A stretch of 64,000 nt of DNA from Saccharina japonica (Eukaryota; Sar; Phaeophyceae; Laminariales; Laminariaceae), in NCBI GenBank assembly GCA_008828725.1, contig MEHQ01003945.1, positions 270,146 through 334,145 on the forward strand, in the 5' to 3' direction. Below, piece by piece: positions 11,199 to 23,040 of the stretch; the first letter of the stretch is position 1; every line of letters starts with the position of its first letter. A program made the position numbers and the translations under genes. The notes below the pieces were generated by a model. The model was not told the origin of the DNA. It saw only the letters and a program-made list of their open reading frames with translations, and did no database searches.

Positions 11199-11935
11199 GA
11201 AGTCCTCATATGAGGATAGTACCCCCGCCCCTATAAGGTGCCATTTCTCTCTCAGCGACAACAACACCCTGTTTTGCGCCCGATTGAGAGTGAGTTACAG
11301 AGCCGCTCGCTCCAGTGACGTAAACGTGGTAATAAAAATAAAGGCATCACACCCCCTCTACCGTAGCAGCAGTCGAACATGTAGGGGGGGAGATCGGTGT
11401 TGTGCACTTGAAATTATCGTCGATTTGGCCCTCGACCCAAATCCATTGGTGTTGGTGCCAATCGCAATGCACGTATGATAAATTATTGGACAAACGGTCG
11501 AGGGCAAGGTTTGCACAAAGGTATACAGTACATATTAATTTGCAAGGCCGACCGGCAACCGAAATATCTCAAAGCCACAACATTGGATACTTGAACGAAG
11601 TATATCTCTTACCAAACTGGGCGCAACGATAAGGTTTCGCAGTCATGAAACGACAGGCAGTGATGCGTGTCAGTTTTCGGTAGTTCATGAATGCCACGTC
11701 CAGAAAATGAACGTCGCCCATATTCAGACCTCTGTGCTCTACTGCAGTAATGTATACCGTTTGCGACCTTACGCCAAGGGAACAGCCCGACGGAGCAATT
11801 ATGAAAATAACTATTAATAGCGTAATCACATGTTTGTGTTACTTACAAGAGGCGATCTGTGTGTGTCTTTATTATAGCACCAACACAAGCGCAACCAATC
11901 CATATTTATCGCTTCCTCTCGTGTCCACTCGAACA
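11199..11935 (+). repeat. R1 copy A, second segment
   Basis: This resumes exactly where the first segment stopped. The text from GAAGTCCTCAT onwards matches 27275-27920 in copy B, including the blocks around 11640-11800 and 11860-11930. Similarity is lost near 11935. The next 270 bp up to the R2 start hold nothing I recognise. Confidence 0.7.
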
Positions 11936-12385
11936 AATACGACAGCCAATAATATTACACGACACGAACGAACGCGATCCCTGGTGGCTGCTCAGTAACA
12001 AGTATATAGGGCAAACATCTGCTACTTCGATCGTATCATGTATCGGTAGAATACATTCCATGGAGCAAGCGATCTACAGACGCCGACATGTCTAGACGAT
12101 AGCATTTATTTGCTGTAGGTTGCGTGTTGTGTACTGTCTAGTAAAGCCATTCATTTGTGTGGAAGGGCTTTTATCGTGCCACTTTTGTTTGGTCGAAGAG
12201 GCGCAAGGCTAACCGTGTTTGACGAAAACACAACTATTGTCTTAGGTTACGTTTATACCACAGGAAACCACCCCTGGTGTTGAAAACGAACAAAAAAGGG
12301 GAAAAAAACAGATTTATGACCTCAGTACGTCACTGTAGATACCACCCCCCTGGGCTGGTACGGGCCCCGAACGATGTTAATAAAA

Positions 12386-13572
12386 GTGCATCGGCTACGA
12401 GTAAAAACAGGTACTCCTGGTCGGTTTGGGGCCAAAAACAGGTACATACCAAAATCAAGTTTAAAACGCACCCCACGAACCTGCCATTCCTTGCAACGAA
12501 AAACAGTTGTTTTTGCACGCGAATGGCGAGCGCCAGCCCCCTCTTCAACAGTTTTGGGGTTTGAGTAATGATATTACTGTAATTGTGTACCAGGTATAGG
12601 CCTATTAATAGTACATACTTGGGATGTTTATTTGGGTGTATGTTCTCATATACCAGGTATCTGCTACGCATGTTCGAGTATAAATGTGAGGGAATGTTTT
12701 TAGTTGTGAACTGTTGTGATTGCAACGATTATACGAAAGGCACGAGTGAGTATCTGGAATCAACATCAGTAACAACTGCAGTTGTTATGGCTGGGGCATA
12801 ATATTGCCAAGGACCTTTTGTCAAGTAGCATAATCAGACACGCCGTATGTGGAAGATACCTCATACCTACTTGAAGGCCGTGTATCAGGAACCGCTTCGC
12901 GGCGGCCACACAAAGCTCCGGCGTCGAACGATAGACCAAGACCACCTTGATTTCAGGACTGCCGTCGGTGGCCATGGTGCTGCTGCTGTATAGCTCTTAT
13001 CCGTATGTAGAACTAGCTATAAACTCGATTGGGCTGATCGGTGTTACTTGCCAGGTTAATTGCCCTGTGACTACCCCCCTTCTTTTTTTTGTCGCTTTCA
13101 AGATTTTTTTCATTTTTTCGTGCTCGCCCGGTACGAACGCCTGCAGCTGTATTCATCCTTCTCAGCTTGCAACACCCCTGGTATTCCAAGTCAACCACAA
13201 TCCTGAAGGGGAGCTTTCAATCTCGTATTATTTCGGCGGAGGTGTCCAGGCAGATAGATATGTGTGTCGCTCGAGTGGCGTGTGGTGCGAGGTGCGAAGG
13301 GAGGAGGGGGTATCCGCGTAAGTCGGCGTTTGTATAGGGGGCATAGGGTGGAACTATGAAGGGCCTCTGATTGGCTTAAAAACGACAAAAAACGGCGAAC
13401 GTCAAGCAGAGTAGACAAAATCAGGCAGACCTGGGTTTAAAGAGGCAAAAACAGGCACAACGAGTTTTGGACCAATGGCAGGGCACATGGAGTGCATTTT
13501 TGACTTGCTATTAAGTATGTACCTGTTTTTGCCCGCAAACGGACCAGGTATACCTTTGTTTGGCCGCTGCCC
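12386..13572. mobile_element. MULE-like element with 9-bp target duplications
   Basis: The matching R2 copy at 52681-54615 lacks this 1,187-bp block. It is bounded on both sides by the nine bases TTAATAAAA (12377-12385 and 13573-13581), the duplication length typical of Mutator-like elements. Its ends are imperfect inverted repeats of about 60 bp; the inner part shares CCTGGTC, GTTTG and GGCAAAAACAGGTACAT or close variants. There is no transposase. It contains one GC-richer exon-like open frame on the minus strand (12871-12975), so it may be a gene-capturing (Pack-MULE-like) element. The TIR family is also seen as short copies inside both R3 repeats. Confidence 0.6.
12871..12975 (-). CDS. Exon-like open frame inside the MULE-like element
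   Basis: From the ATG at 12975 the minus strand reads MATDGSPEIKVVLVYRSTPE and then about 15 more residues ending HGLQ. GT dinucleotides at 12870 and 12866 could serve as donors. The codons are richer in G and C than the surrounding repeat DNA. I do not recognise the protein. It could be a captured piece of a host gene, a first exon of a lost element gene, or chance. Confidence 0.3.
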
Positions 13573-15240
13573 TTAATAAAATATCCACGGGCAAATTCCG
13601 CCACCGGTACGCCCCTATAAACAATGCAAAACGACACTTGTGCCCGCCATCCACATCAAGTGGTTTTTGCCATTGCACATCACATGCAGCATTCAAATAG
13701 TGGCACCAGTCTTTCCGGCGGTGAGGCTGCATCTGGATTATGAAGCAAGTACCGGCTGGTGGTTGGCTTGCCCCGATTTGAAACTGGAGTTACTACCGGT
13801 ATCATCGTCGGTATGCGTTATACGTGTGAGCACAATAAAAATACCAATACCCTTTCAGGTCAAGTGGTATACATACACGCGTACATATCACGGTAGATGG
13901 TAGTACCACCAATAACGAACGACCTAATGTACACAACAGGGGCCCTGTCTGCAGGACCCTTGAACAATACATACATACCTGGTATTACGGAAATGTCTCA
14001 ACGGGGAGCGCTGCATCTAATCCTATATAAACGCCTATGCTCAAGGGTGTTCAAAGATAGCATCTAACTCAAATTGTGAGGCTTGGGCAGCTTTCATAGC
14101 TTTGGTCGCTGCCAGGCCTATGTTGAAATACTGCACATGGATATCATCCCCCCTCGCTATTTCGCAGTCAAGGCCTACTGTACGTATTAGTTCGGACATT
14201 TCTAAGCGATTATATTAATAGTCCTGGTTCGCGCTGCCCCCCCCTCGTAAAAACAAACCCTCCGCTACCTAGGTGAGGTTGCCAAGCGTACCAATATCCA
14301 CCCATCATACATGTATGTTACGTCACAACAGGACCCACCCAACGGCGGCAAAAAACTCAATACAGGAATAGTACATGTCAAATATTACCGGAGTACGTTA
14401 GATACGTCGCAAACAGCGGTGGTGCACCAGTAGTAGTGGGTTGCGGGGGGCTATACTGTAGCAGTGACGACGATGCTTAAAGCTGCGTCGGTAACAGTGG
14501 CGTCAGCACCGCGGACACAAGTAGTGGCAAGGGCTGTAGCTGCAGCAGCGCTACAAGGGCAACGGTGGTATAGCTGCTACAGCGGAGTACTGATAGTGAC
14601 GTTGTTACCGAAGCGGTAGAGTTGATACCTAAAGCATATCCGGAACTACAGCCGTTGTAGCCAATACGACACACTGAGAGTAGTTGCGATACGAATTGGT
14701 GACGGTTAAAACGGTATCAGTAACACTAGCGATGGCAGACGCGATACATGCAGTAGCGGTAGCGTCCCTGAAGCCGCTGTCGACACTAGCGTTGATAGCA
14801 TCGATAGCGACGGTAATGTCAGCAAACGTACCCACACAGGTTTAGCGCTATCCCGACCACTCGTTTAACGCAGTATCTTCGGTAACGTTGTACATATACA
14901 TTTTGTGTGCAGAGAAGAGCCGTACGTTCGGGCATGATAGTCGCGCTAGACGCGTTCTGTGGATTGGGTAACACCCAAACATTCTGACGCAGCAAACTCG
15001 AGAAGCTCCCTACCTCTCGAAACCGTGACTTAGAGACTAACAATAGGAATAACTTGATAATCGCAGGCCTACACGCTCGGTGTTCAATGAATAATACTTC
15101 GTATTTGCATGACCCAAATAAATGTGATAACTGGTGGTGGCTCCACATATCAGGCGATTATTGGCATGACCACGGCTTAGAATGCTTTACATTAGTCAAC
15201 ATTACGATAGGGCACGCTTCACGAACCTGCGAAGCCTTTG

Positions 15241-16189
15241 ACGAAAGAAAGCTGTAGGAGGTTTCGTTATTTTCGCGCGGAGTTTATAGCGCGTTCGCCT
15301 GAATAGGTTAGGATTGATAAACGGTGCTGAGCCGTTGTGAGTTATGTTTATGAAGTACAGCAGTTGTGTCTTATTGTGTGGGGCATATTTCGTTGCTGGG
15401 TTTGGGGTCAGATGCACTTGTTAGTTTTCCACGCAGACTGTTTGCACCTCGGCTCAGCCATAGTTGTTTCGTTTTAACTGGTACCATCAACTGATCAAGG
15501 GGAACAGACACAATCTGAAACAGGAGAAGAGTCTTCCACAGTGTGGACGAAAAACGTTATGAGAATTTTCCCTATAAAAAAGGCGGGAAAACAAAACAGG
15601 ACTTTTGTCTGCTCTCCTGATACCATCCAAGCCTTTTCCCACACGATTATGATCCCATTTGGCACCCTGCTCCCGCCCACAAGGTGCAGAAATATAATTG
15701 GCCCTCCGCAGAACCCGTCGGAGGCTGTGAACGCGAATCGCGAACCGTAAACGGTCAACATTCCCCAAATTCGTAGAATGGTCAAAAAATAAATAAAAAC
15801 GTCGTCGCAGCCACCGTGCACTAGGACATAGCACCATATATAGGGAGCTGGACACCGTGGACCGCGCAGCTATATAGCACCCTTCCCATCCCCCACCTCC
15901 TCCACATTTTGTTTCGGCTACCTGTATATATATAAAAAGCCAGAGAATATTCCGAGAAAAGTCGTCCTTTACAATGTGGAGTACCCAACTCATGTGAAAA
16001 GGGGGCCATCCCCGTTTTGTAAGCGAGCATATAAGTATCTTCGTATTTCCCGTGAAATATTTACGTTTATGTTAAACACCGTATTAAACTACTACTGTAG
16101 TACAATGAGTCCACTAGTTGTGGGTGAGCGAAGGTCTACACAGCCTCCACGCATACCTACAATCATATTTTATCTGAGAGGGGTTTGGT
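15241..16189. other. Unassigned sequence between R2 and the third R1 segment
   Basis: This has no counterpart in the second R2 copy (which is cut off at 54623) or in R1 copy B. It may be the rest of R2. The minus-strand open frame at 15487-15993 shows no family signature and I do not call it a gene. Confidence 0.4.
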
Positions 16190-18065
16190 TGTAGTTATCC
16201 AGGTTTGCAAGTCGAGGGGCGAGATATCGGGTACGGCGAGTAGAAATTAGCACCGTGATCGAGTACATTTGAGATTTCGGTCGAAAACAAAACGCTTTGG
16301 TTGCTTGCCCGTTAAATGTTTTGGCGGTAGGTGAGACTGGTTCCTCGAGATATTTAGCGCACTCGAGGAGTGGAGAGAAATCGTCAACACAGCCAGCAGA
16401 AAAAGTCGTGCAGAACGGGTTGGACAATGGTTTCGAGTGCAGTTGTTCCTGCTGTAAATGACGGCATCAGCACGGAAGACTGTTTCACTGTTGCTGATGC
16501 CGATATTTCAAATGGACGGACGAGAGCGTCAGAAACTACAGTTGTGGCAAAGGGTTGCTATACACCACTTTTCTGTAGCACGATAGGACGCTCAGCGTGT
16601 TTAGAGCGGCACACGGGCCGGCGGCGTTATGTGGTAATTAAGCTAAGGCCACCGTAGCGTGTTTTCTGACAAGTGTTTTCACTAACGTATTTTCCATAAC
16701 CTAACACCGAAGGTAGTAGTTGATGTACTATTTCGAACAACAGTTAAACATGGTGCTTTAGAGGAACTATGAGTTTGACCTAGTATACGGTACCATTCTC
16801 GTCTCCGTACCACTGGCGTATTCATCATCATCGAGTGTCCTAAGTGTCCCGCACGCACCATAGACCACCGGCTGTTGTTAAATATCACAATACCTACACA
16901 ATTATCAAACCGCTGGGAGCACAGAGATTTGGGAGGTAAAGGTCGATCGCGCCGCGGACGAGCGACTTTCGATTGCCCCACTGGACCATCGTGACGGCGC
17001 ATTATGTGCCCACATTTTGTTATGGGGCGTGATTCCTTGCGACATGACTACTCGACTACTCGTGCTCTTACCGCCTCGCGAATTTTGTTCGCCAGAATTT
17101 TGACAAGTCGTGTATCATGCTAAATCCGCAACCCCGCGTTAGAAGCAGCAGCCGCAGAAGCAGACATGGCGACTGTGGCGTGGTGGGAGGTCACCCTGGT
17201 ATGTGTGTCGACCTACCAAAACGGGCGTCGCGGACAACACCGTTGTGGTGGCGAGTGCAGCCCAGAGCACAGCAATAGCGTTCTTAAGAATAGCTGCTTC
17301 TGAAATTGAAACATTGAAAACGAAGCTGCTTGCTGCTTAGCGACTGATGCTTCTTCTAGCCATTTCTACCGCCACTGCCTTTGGTTCTAACTTGCACAAA
17401 TCAGTGCAGCTGCTGTTGACTATTCTTATGGGATAGCGGCGACGGCAGTGCGGTTAGCCCTTGAACCGTCGGGGCTGTGTTCCTTTGTTTTTTTCTATGC
17501 AATGTAGCAGTTGCCTTTCCCGCGCAAACCCCCTGTCAGATGCGGCAAGACGTGTTTGTTTGTGGAATGGGTTTCGGAGGTTTACCCCACCAAAGAAACA
17601 AACTCAGTGGGAAAGTAACTCGCTTATCGAAGCGGAAAGTGGTATTACTATGAGTATAACAACTCCAAACACTCTAATTACTGTACACAATAGTTGGATG
17701 AGGGGCAAACTCAAACACTTCCCTTGACAGGCGGGTTGAACACCCAACTCCGCTACGCTGCTTCAGTATAGGGCGCCGGGATGTGTGCAGTTTTTTCATT
17801 ATCGCGCGGTTGTCTCAGCGTCAAGGGTTGAAGTACAACATGATGAGACCCGACACCGCCAGTATCAGATCCCCTTTGCTCGAACCTCACTGTTTCCCCA
17901 ACATCAAACTTAAAACGATTGGCACGTTTTCATCATAGTTAAGTCGCACTGCAGACACCTTGTAGCTGCAACTGTATGTACAACACAGCCTACCACTGGC
18001 AGGAAAACACAACAAATTCGAATACACATGCCGCGAGGGAACAACGCACGAGGTCGCCCCTCCCC
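16190..18065 (+). repeat. R1 copy A, third segment
   Basis: This matches 28030-29858 and then 35108-35345 in order and orientation: for example 16340-16450 against 28120-28230, 16690-16990 against 28490-28830, and 17830-18060 against 35115-35345. Copy A is therefore continuous with the copy-B sequence lying beyond the duplicated block, which helps in judging that block. Similarity ends near 18065. Confidence 0.7.
16682..17002 (-). pseudogene. Coding-like remnant in R1 (minus strand), with counterpart at 28477-28839
   Basis: Both R1 copies keep an open frame of more than 100 codons here. Shared residues include DGP-x2-QS-x2-ARPR, LCSQ, RRRE-x-Y-x2-LG-x-T, KA and TTFGV. In the middle, the copy-A peptide RWSMVRAGHLGH matches a different frame of copy B (RWSVVRAGHLRH). 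Paired small indels have therefore moved one copy out of frame and back, which argues against an active gene. I do not recognise the family. Confidence 0.3.
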
Positions 18066-19395
18066 TGCGACGGTTCCACGCAAAACGAGCATGTATGTGC
18101 TTTCAGGGTGTAAGTATATGCGGGAACACAGTTGAGCAGAAGGACCCCGAAAAAACAAAAACAAAACTGCAATGGATTCATGACGTGCGATGAACAGGTG
18201 AACCCCACACCCCCCTTTGTTGTACTTGCATAATAGTTACAAAGCATTTGTTGTATACGTGCGAAGTTGCATCTGTACCTGCTAAGCACTGCCCTACTGT
18301 GGTTTGTGGTGACTTGTGTTGCTCGTTCGCTTATCGTACCCCATCCCCCATACGGGCAACTCAGTGAGGGTTGGTGTTAAAGTTAAGCTGGGGGGCACGT
18401 GAAAGAGCAAGAAAAGCAGCTCGTTAGTAAATCTGGCTTCGTGATCCTGCGGGCTCATGTTGATTCACTGTCTCGCGTTTCATACAGCAAGCGAACATGA
18501 CATGCTGGTTGTTACTGTTGGCCGTGTAGATATACTATGGACGGAAACATGCATTATTACATCGCGCTCGTGAGATATCATGTTTGTAAAAACAAGATTG
18601 GAACCTGTTGCTCTCATGCTGAAATCGCGGGGGGAATTCTCCAGTATAGAAGGAGCTGTATCTACTGTAGCATACCAGTACAACGTTGCGGTATAGAGCA
18701 TAAGGCAGCCCTGTCGCTGCTGCTGTTGTTGGTGTTACTTATTTCGCTGTTGTTGCTTCTGCTCTATAGTGTATATCGCGCGCTGGCCACGTTTATATAC
18801 GAGTAGCCCCTAATTGACACCGAAGTAGGTACGTATAGCAGGGACATGTTTTGTTTGTCAATACGGGCGGAAGGTATGGTTTTTTTTTAGCAGAAAAGGG
18901 GAGTGTTCTGGATCGGTCCCATTACGTTCGGCCGCCTCTCTTTGGTTGAAACCAGTGTCCTACTGGTGCAGTCGGTACTTGTGCGTGTTCTTCCGTTTAT
19001 CTTTTGTTTTTGCCTCTCGACATGTGGCACACCCAGTATCCGTGCCGATTCATCATCCTTGAGAGATGCAGACTGTTTGTTTGAAGACTACCATGCGGCG
19101 ATGAGGAATCCCCGCCTTATTAGGGAAATGTGCAATGCAGTACCATGATACTGTACTCGTACGACAAGCACATCATACCTACACTCGCGACTCGCAGAAA
19201 ACAAAGTGTAATACCTGTTATTGATGACAACAGATAAACCTCCGTAGAAAACAAAGCAGAACAAACAAAACAACACGCTACGAGTACCGAAGGCGAATAC
19301 AAGAACAGTAATCTCAAAACCTGGCAAATATACGCCATGGCTCCTGAACAAAGGGCGCTTGGCGTCTCGGCGAAGGTTCGGTAGGAAACAACAGA
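18066..19395. other. Unassigned sequence
   Basis: I see no gene, inverted repeat or match to another part of the window here. CTG/TTG-rich triplet sequence occupies about 18718-18765. Confidence 0.4.
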
Positions 19396-21065
19396 ACTCG
19401 GCGAAAATATAGATTTTCTTCGAACTTTACCAGCTCAGGGAGCAGCTATGCGTGCCCGTTGGTTGTGGGCGACAATGGGTATTTAGATGAAATGTATTCC
19501 GCTGAGGGTCATAAAGCGCTAACACGATCGCTCGACGGAATTGGCAATAGTACGCACGGCGCAGGAGGAGGCACCACACGTGTATATTAGTTCCACCGTT
19601 GACAGCAAACTGAGCAAATATGGCCATGAAACGCCCTGGGTGGAGCTTTGATGTCCCCATCGTTGAAATGCGCCTCAGGGCATTTGAGATATAACTGTGG
19701 CACATTCCGGAAGCACGTTATCGATACGCCTCTCTCCGGCGCGATACAATACACCCATAACTGTTTCACGATGTGTTTTTAATGTACGTTCAGGTGGTGT
19801 TCGGTGCGTATTTGTTTTCAACTCAATGCAACCACAGCATACCACACTCTACCCTGCTCGACGTGTCGCAGAAACATTCATCCGGAAATAACCGGACCAT
19901 ACCATTCAAGAAACCGAAATCGGCGCCGAACGGTGCCGTTTGACTCCAACATCGTCTTCGAGATTCAAAATGTCCTCGAGTCTTCAAACGTTGCAATCAT
20001 TTTGGTTTTCTAATTTTTGCCCACCCGCACCGCATCGTACGCTTTCAACCCGAACCACACTGCATCGAACCGCACTACAGTAGGTTTTCCAAACTACCAG
20101 GTACACCACACAGAATCGTATTGGAAAACCTCAATGAAATCTGCGGCGCACCGCAAGACAGTGCATCAGACGCGCCTTCTACGGTACGGGTATCTACTCT
20201 GGTATCGGCTTCCTCTGGCGCTCATCACCTAGTTCGAGAAGCATTCAGAGTGCAGTGTAGTGCAGGCACAACGCACATTGAACCTGGTGTTGGGGGAAGG
20301 AGTTGGCTACTAATTTTGCAACGCGCATATTGTTCAGTGTGTAATGTGCATATTGCATAGTGTACCGTGTACAAGGTTCGCCTTCGCAATATACGTCACT
20401 TGAAATCCCGGGGGCCTCGCAAGTTGAAAAAGGATCGCACATCCTATTATTGGAGCAAACCAGGGGCCCCTCGCACATTATGTTTATACTGCTGGAGTGT
20501 TTGAACGTAATCATTTTGGCGAGGGGCATTGCTAACGAAAAATAAATGTCTCGAGAATATATAATATGTGATGTACAGTGGGCTCCCGGTGTTATCTAAC
20601 TATTTGGTTTAGGATTTAAAGTCGATCCCACTGGTGAACTGTGTTTCTTCAATGAAGTTTTTATTGTTCGTGCCAATCTGAGCTCATTTTTCTTCACACA
20701 TTGTTTCTTATCTGATCTGCAGGAGCATTTGAATATCACAGGCCAGGCGGAACCGACGGCTGAATAGGCGTTTGAAATATCACAGGCTTTGTCGAACTTC
20801 TGTCCGTGATTGGAAAATATATCACAGCCCCAGCCCAGCCCGGCCCCACTCGCGCACAACGCGCAACAATTCTTGGATTTGAAATATGGGCAACTGCCAA
20901 ACTCAGGTATATACTCAAAACAAGTAAAAAACGCACGCCACGAGCGGCGTTTTTCAGAACTTTTTGGCTGTGAGAAAAAATCAAACATACTTTTGAATTT
21001 GCGCCTGAACAGCAGAATTATAGCCAATGTGTGTGTCCTCCAAACTCTTGATAAATGTTGCACAG

Positions 21066-21390
21066 ATCCTCCGAGTATACTCGATACTCCGAGTATACTC
21101 CGAGTATCGAGTATTTTTCGTACTCCGAGTACTGAGAGTATTAGAGTACTGGTGGCCTAAATACTCGGAGTACTTGGAATATGAGCAGTACTGAAGGCCC
21201 AAATACTCCGAGTACTGGGAGTATGAGCAGTACTCATACTCGAGTATACAAGCAGTACTCGGAGTAAAAACATCTAAATTACTCGGAGTACTCCGAGTAT
21301 CGAGAGTATTGGACACCGAAATACTGCGAGTACACAAAGTACCTGAAGTATTTTATTCTCGAAAATACTCTAATTATACTCCGAGGTAAA
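21066..21390. repeat. Array of palindromic ACTCGGAGTAC words, R3 copy 1, first array
   Basis: Dozens of degenerate copies of the self-complementary words ACTCGGAGT / GTACTCCGAGTAC, together with AGCAGTACT, fill this stretch, spaced irregularly by about 10-25 bp. It ends in GGGAGCATCTGTGAA, and a similar GGAGCATCTGTGAA ends the second array, so the two arrays look like a duplicated unit. Confidence 0.85.
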
Positions 21391-21510
21391 AAATGGGAGC
21401 ATCTGTGAATTTTGAAATGCTATGAACGTCAGTCACATGCTCCCAGAGCCTGGGAGGAATGACGGCCGAATCTTTAAAATGATGCAAAGATGCTCCTGAC
21501 GTACTTCATC

Positions 21511-21840
21511 ACACTCCGAGTATACTCCGAGTATCGAGTACATTTCGCGCTCCGAGTAGTTGAGAGTATTAGAGTACTGGCGGCTTGAATACTCGAGTAC
21601 TTGGAGTATGAGCAGTACTGAAGCCCCAAATACTCGGAGTACAAGGAGTACCCGCAGAATCGGACCCCGAAATACTCCGAGAACAAGCAGTATCGAGAGT
21701 GTTCATACCCGAAATACTCCGAGTACGAGCAGTATCCCGGAGTATCGAACCTTAAAATACTCCGAGTACACGAAGTACCTGAAGCATTTTATCTCCAATA
21801 CTCCTTACGTTACTCCAAGGTACTCGGAGCATCTGTGAAA
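21511..21840. repeat. Array of palindromic ACTCGGAGTAC words, R3 copy 1, second array
   Basis: Same composition as the first array and separated from it by about 120 bp of ordinary sequence. Confidence 0.85.
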
Positions 21841-22250
21841 TGTTGTATGTTATTTTCTGTACGGGTATTAATATCTGTCGTATGCTTTCATTGATTTCGT
21901 GATCACACTCACTCCTACGACGTGTATTTCCCTATTCCTGTATGTATAGAGTCGTAGCCACATTGATAGCATACGAACAAAACATCGAGTGAATTTAAGA
22001 CTGAACTGCTCGCGTTCCGTACCGTGTCAGCAAGCAGCAGTACGTAATACCTGGTACCTGGTATATTACAACAGGTCCATTGTGCTGTATGCGTGCGTAG
22101 GATACGTTCTGTAGTCGTTATGGCGGGTCGTATGCACCTACCTAGTGTGGTGATGTCTTCGTGTCGGGCGTATAGGAGACAGTGTACGTATGGCCTCTGG
22201 TTGGCTCAAAAATCGCCAACATCAGTTGAAAGCTAAACAAAGTCGACAAA

Positions 22251-22410
22251 TCCAGGTGTACCTGACCATTTCATGCCAATATCAGGTACGATGTGAGGCT
22301 GGCCAATGAGAGGTGTACTATTAAAATAGCGTGTGATATGTACTTGTTTTTAGTTGTAGTACCTGTTTTCGGCACCAAATTGACCAGGTGTACCTGGTTT
22401 TGGCTAAAGC
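22251..22410. mobile_element. Short inverted-repeat element of the MULE TIR family inside R3
   Basis: The ends, CCAGGTGTACCTG...CAGGTAC and their complement, form imperfect inverted repeats of about 40 bp. They resemble the inner termini of the 12386-13572 element. A matching copy is at 57457-57607 in the second R3. Confidence 0.5.
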
Positions 22411-22490
22411 CCCTTGAAATATCCTTGGATGTATTCGTCTTAGACTTTGAACAAATGTCACTATGACGACCGTGACATAAACGGTGACAT

Positions 22491-23040
22491 ACGTAATACG
22501 TACGTACGTGGTAAAAGCTAATTTTCGCGTCAACACGTGAAATGTCGCCACTCGTGATACAGCAGTATTTTGCCAATAATAATACAAAATATCACGAATC
22601 GGGGGTTTTGTGTTTTGTTCGATGTTAATGACTCTGAGCACGCACTCGCAGAATACTACTACAGCAGCACACGTTACGCAGAGCACTGATAGTACAAAGA
22701 GTTAAGTACTAAGACTACAGTACATACAGAGCAAACCCGGACTTCACATATACACGAGAAGTGACTGTACACCGAACGGTATCGAGAGCATAGCACAGAG
22801 AACATGCAAAAAAGGAATACCCAAAAAGTGAGGGCACAGCGCACACACGCAGTTCGACCTACAGTAGCTGTTCCGCTGTGCTGGATAGCAGCGTGCTCAC
22901 AACAGCAGTACAAAAGGAGGATGTATCACGTCTGTTAACGACCGCATGCACCGAACATGTACAAACGCGTAGAGAAAGACAGAACATGCCGTAGCTCGTA
23001 GCTGTCACAGCTAGGCCTGCTGGGTTCCCCCTGCTAGCTG
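22491..23040. other. Unassigned sequence between R3 and R1 copy B
   Basis: No feature recognised. Palindromic TACGTACGTACGTGG-type words occur near 22497-22511. Confidence 0.4.

Larger units (their letters stand above)
12207..15240 (+). repeat. Long repeat R2, copy 1, nested in R1 copy A
   Basis: It aligns with 52681-54615 in the same orientation at roughly 80-85 percent by eye, once the MULE-like insertion at 12386-13572 is removed. R1 copy B is continuous across the position, so R2 and its flanks (about 11936-16189) were inserted into R1. The part 14460-14830 is rich in degenerate GTA/GCA/GTC triplets, which opens long frames on both strands. I see no protein family in them. Confidence 0.7.
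19396..22490 (+). repeat. Long repeat R3, copy 1
   Basis: This 3.1-kb block matches 54624-57686 at a near-constant offset of about 35.2 kb and roughly 97 percent by eye. It starts at ACTCGGCGAAAATATAG and ends at GGTGACAT in both copies, with unrelated flanks, so the boundaries are sharp. It is clearly younger than the R1 and R2 duplications. No terminal inverted repeat, target duplication or protein is evident. Differences between the copies in open frames (for example 20121-20360) mostly change amino acids, so I do not call genes. It carries two palindromic word arrays and a MITE-like piece. Confidence 0.8.

Noticed and set aside
14460..14835. Hydrophobic and alanine/threonine-rich frames in R2 on both strands
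   Set aside because: They arise from degenerate GTA/GCA triplets and are open on both strands at once.
11936..19395. Apparent interleaving of R1 and R2/R3 fragments suggesting a rearrangement
   Set aside because: R2 and R3 have different divergence and separate borders, so simple nested insertion of R2 into R1, with R3 placed beyond it, explains the order.
19427..20360. Open frames conserved between the two R3 copies
   Set aside because: The copies are about 97 percent identical overall, so shared frames are expected; the differences mostly change amino acids.
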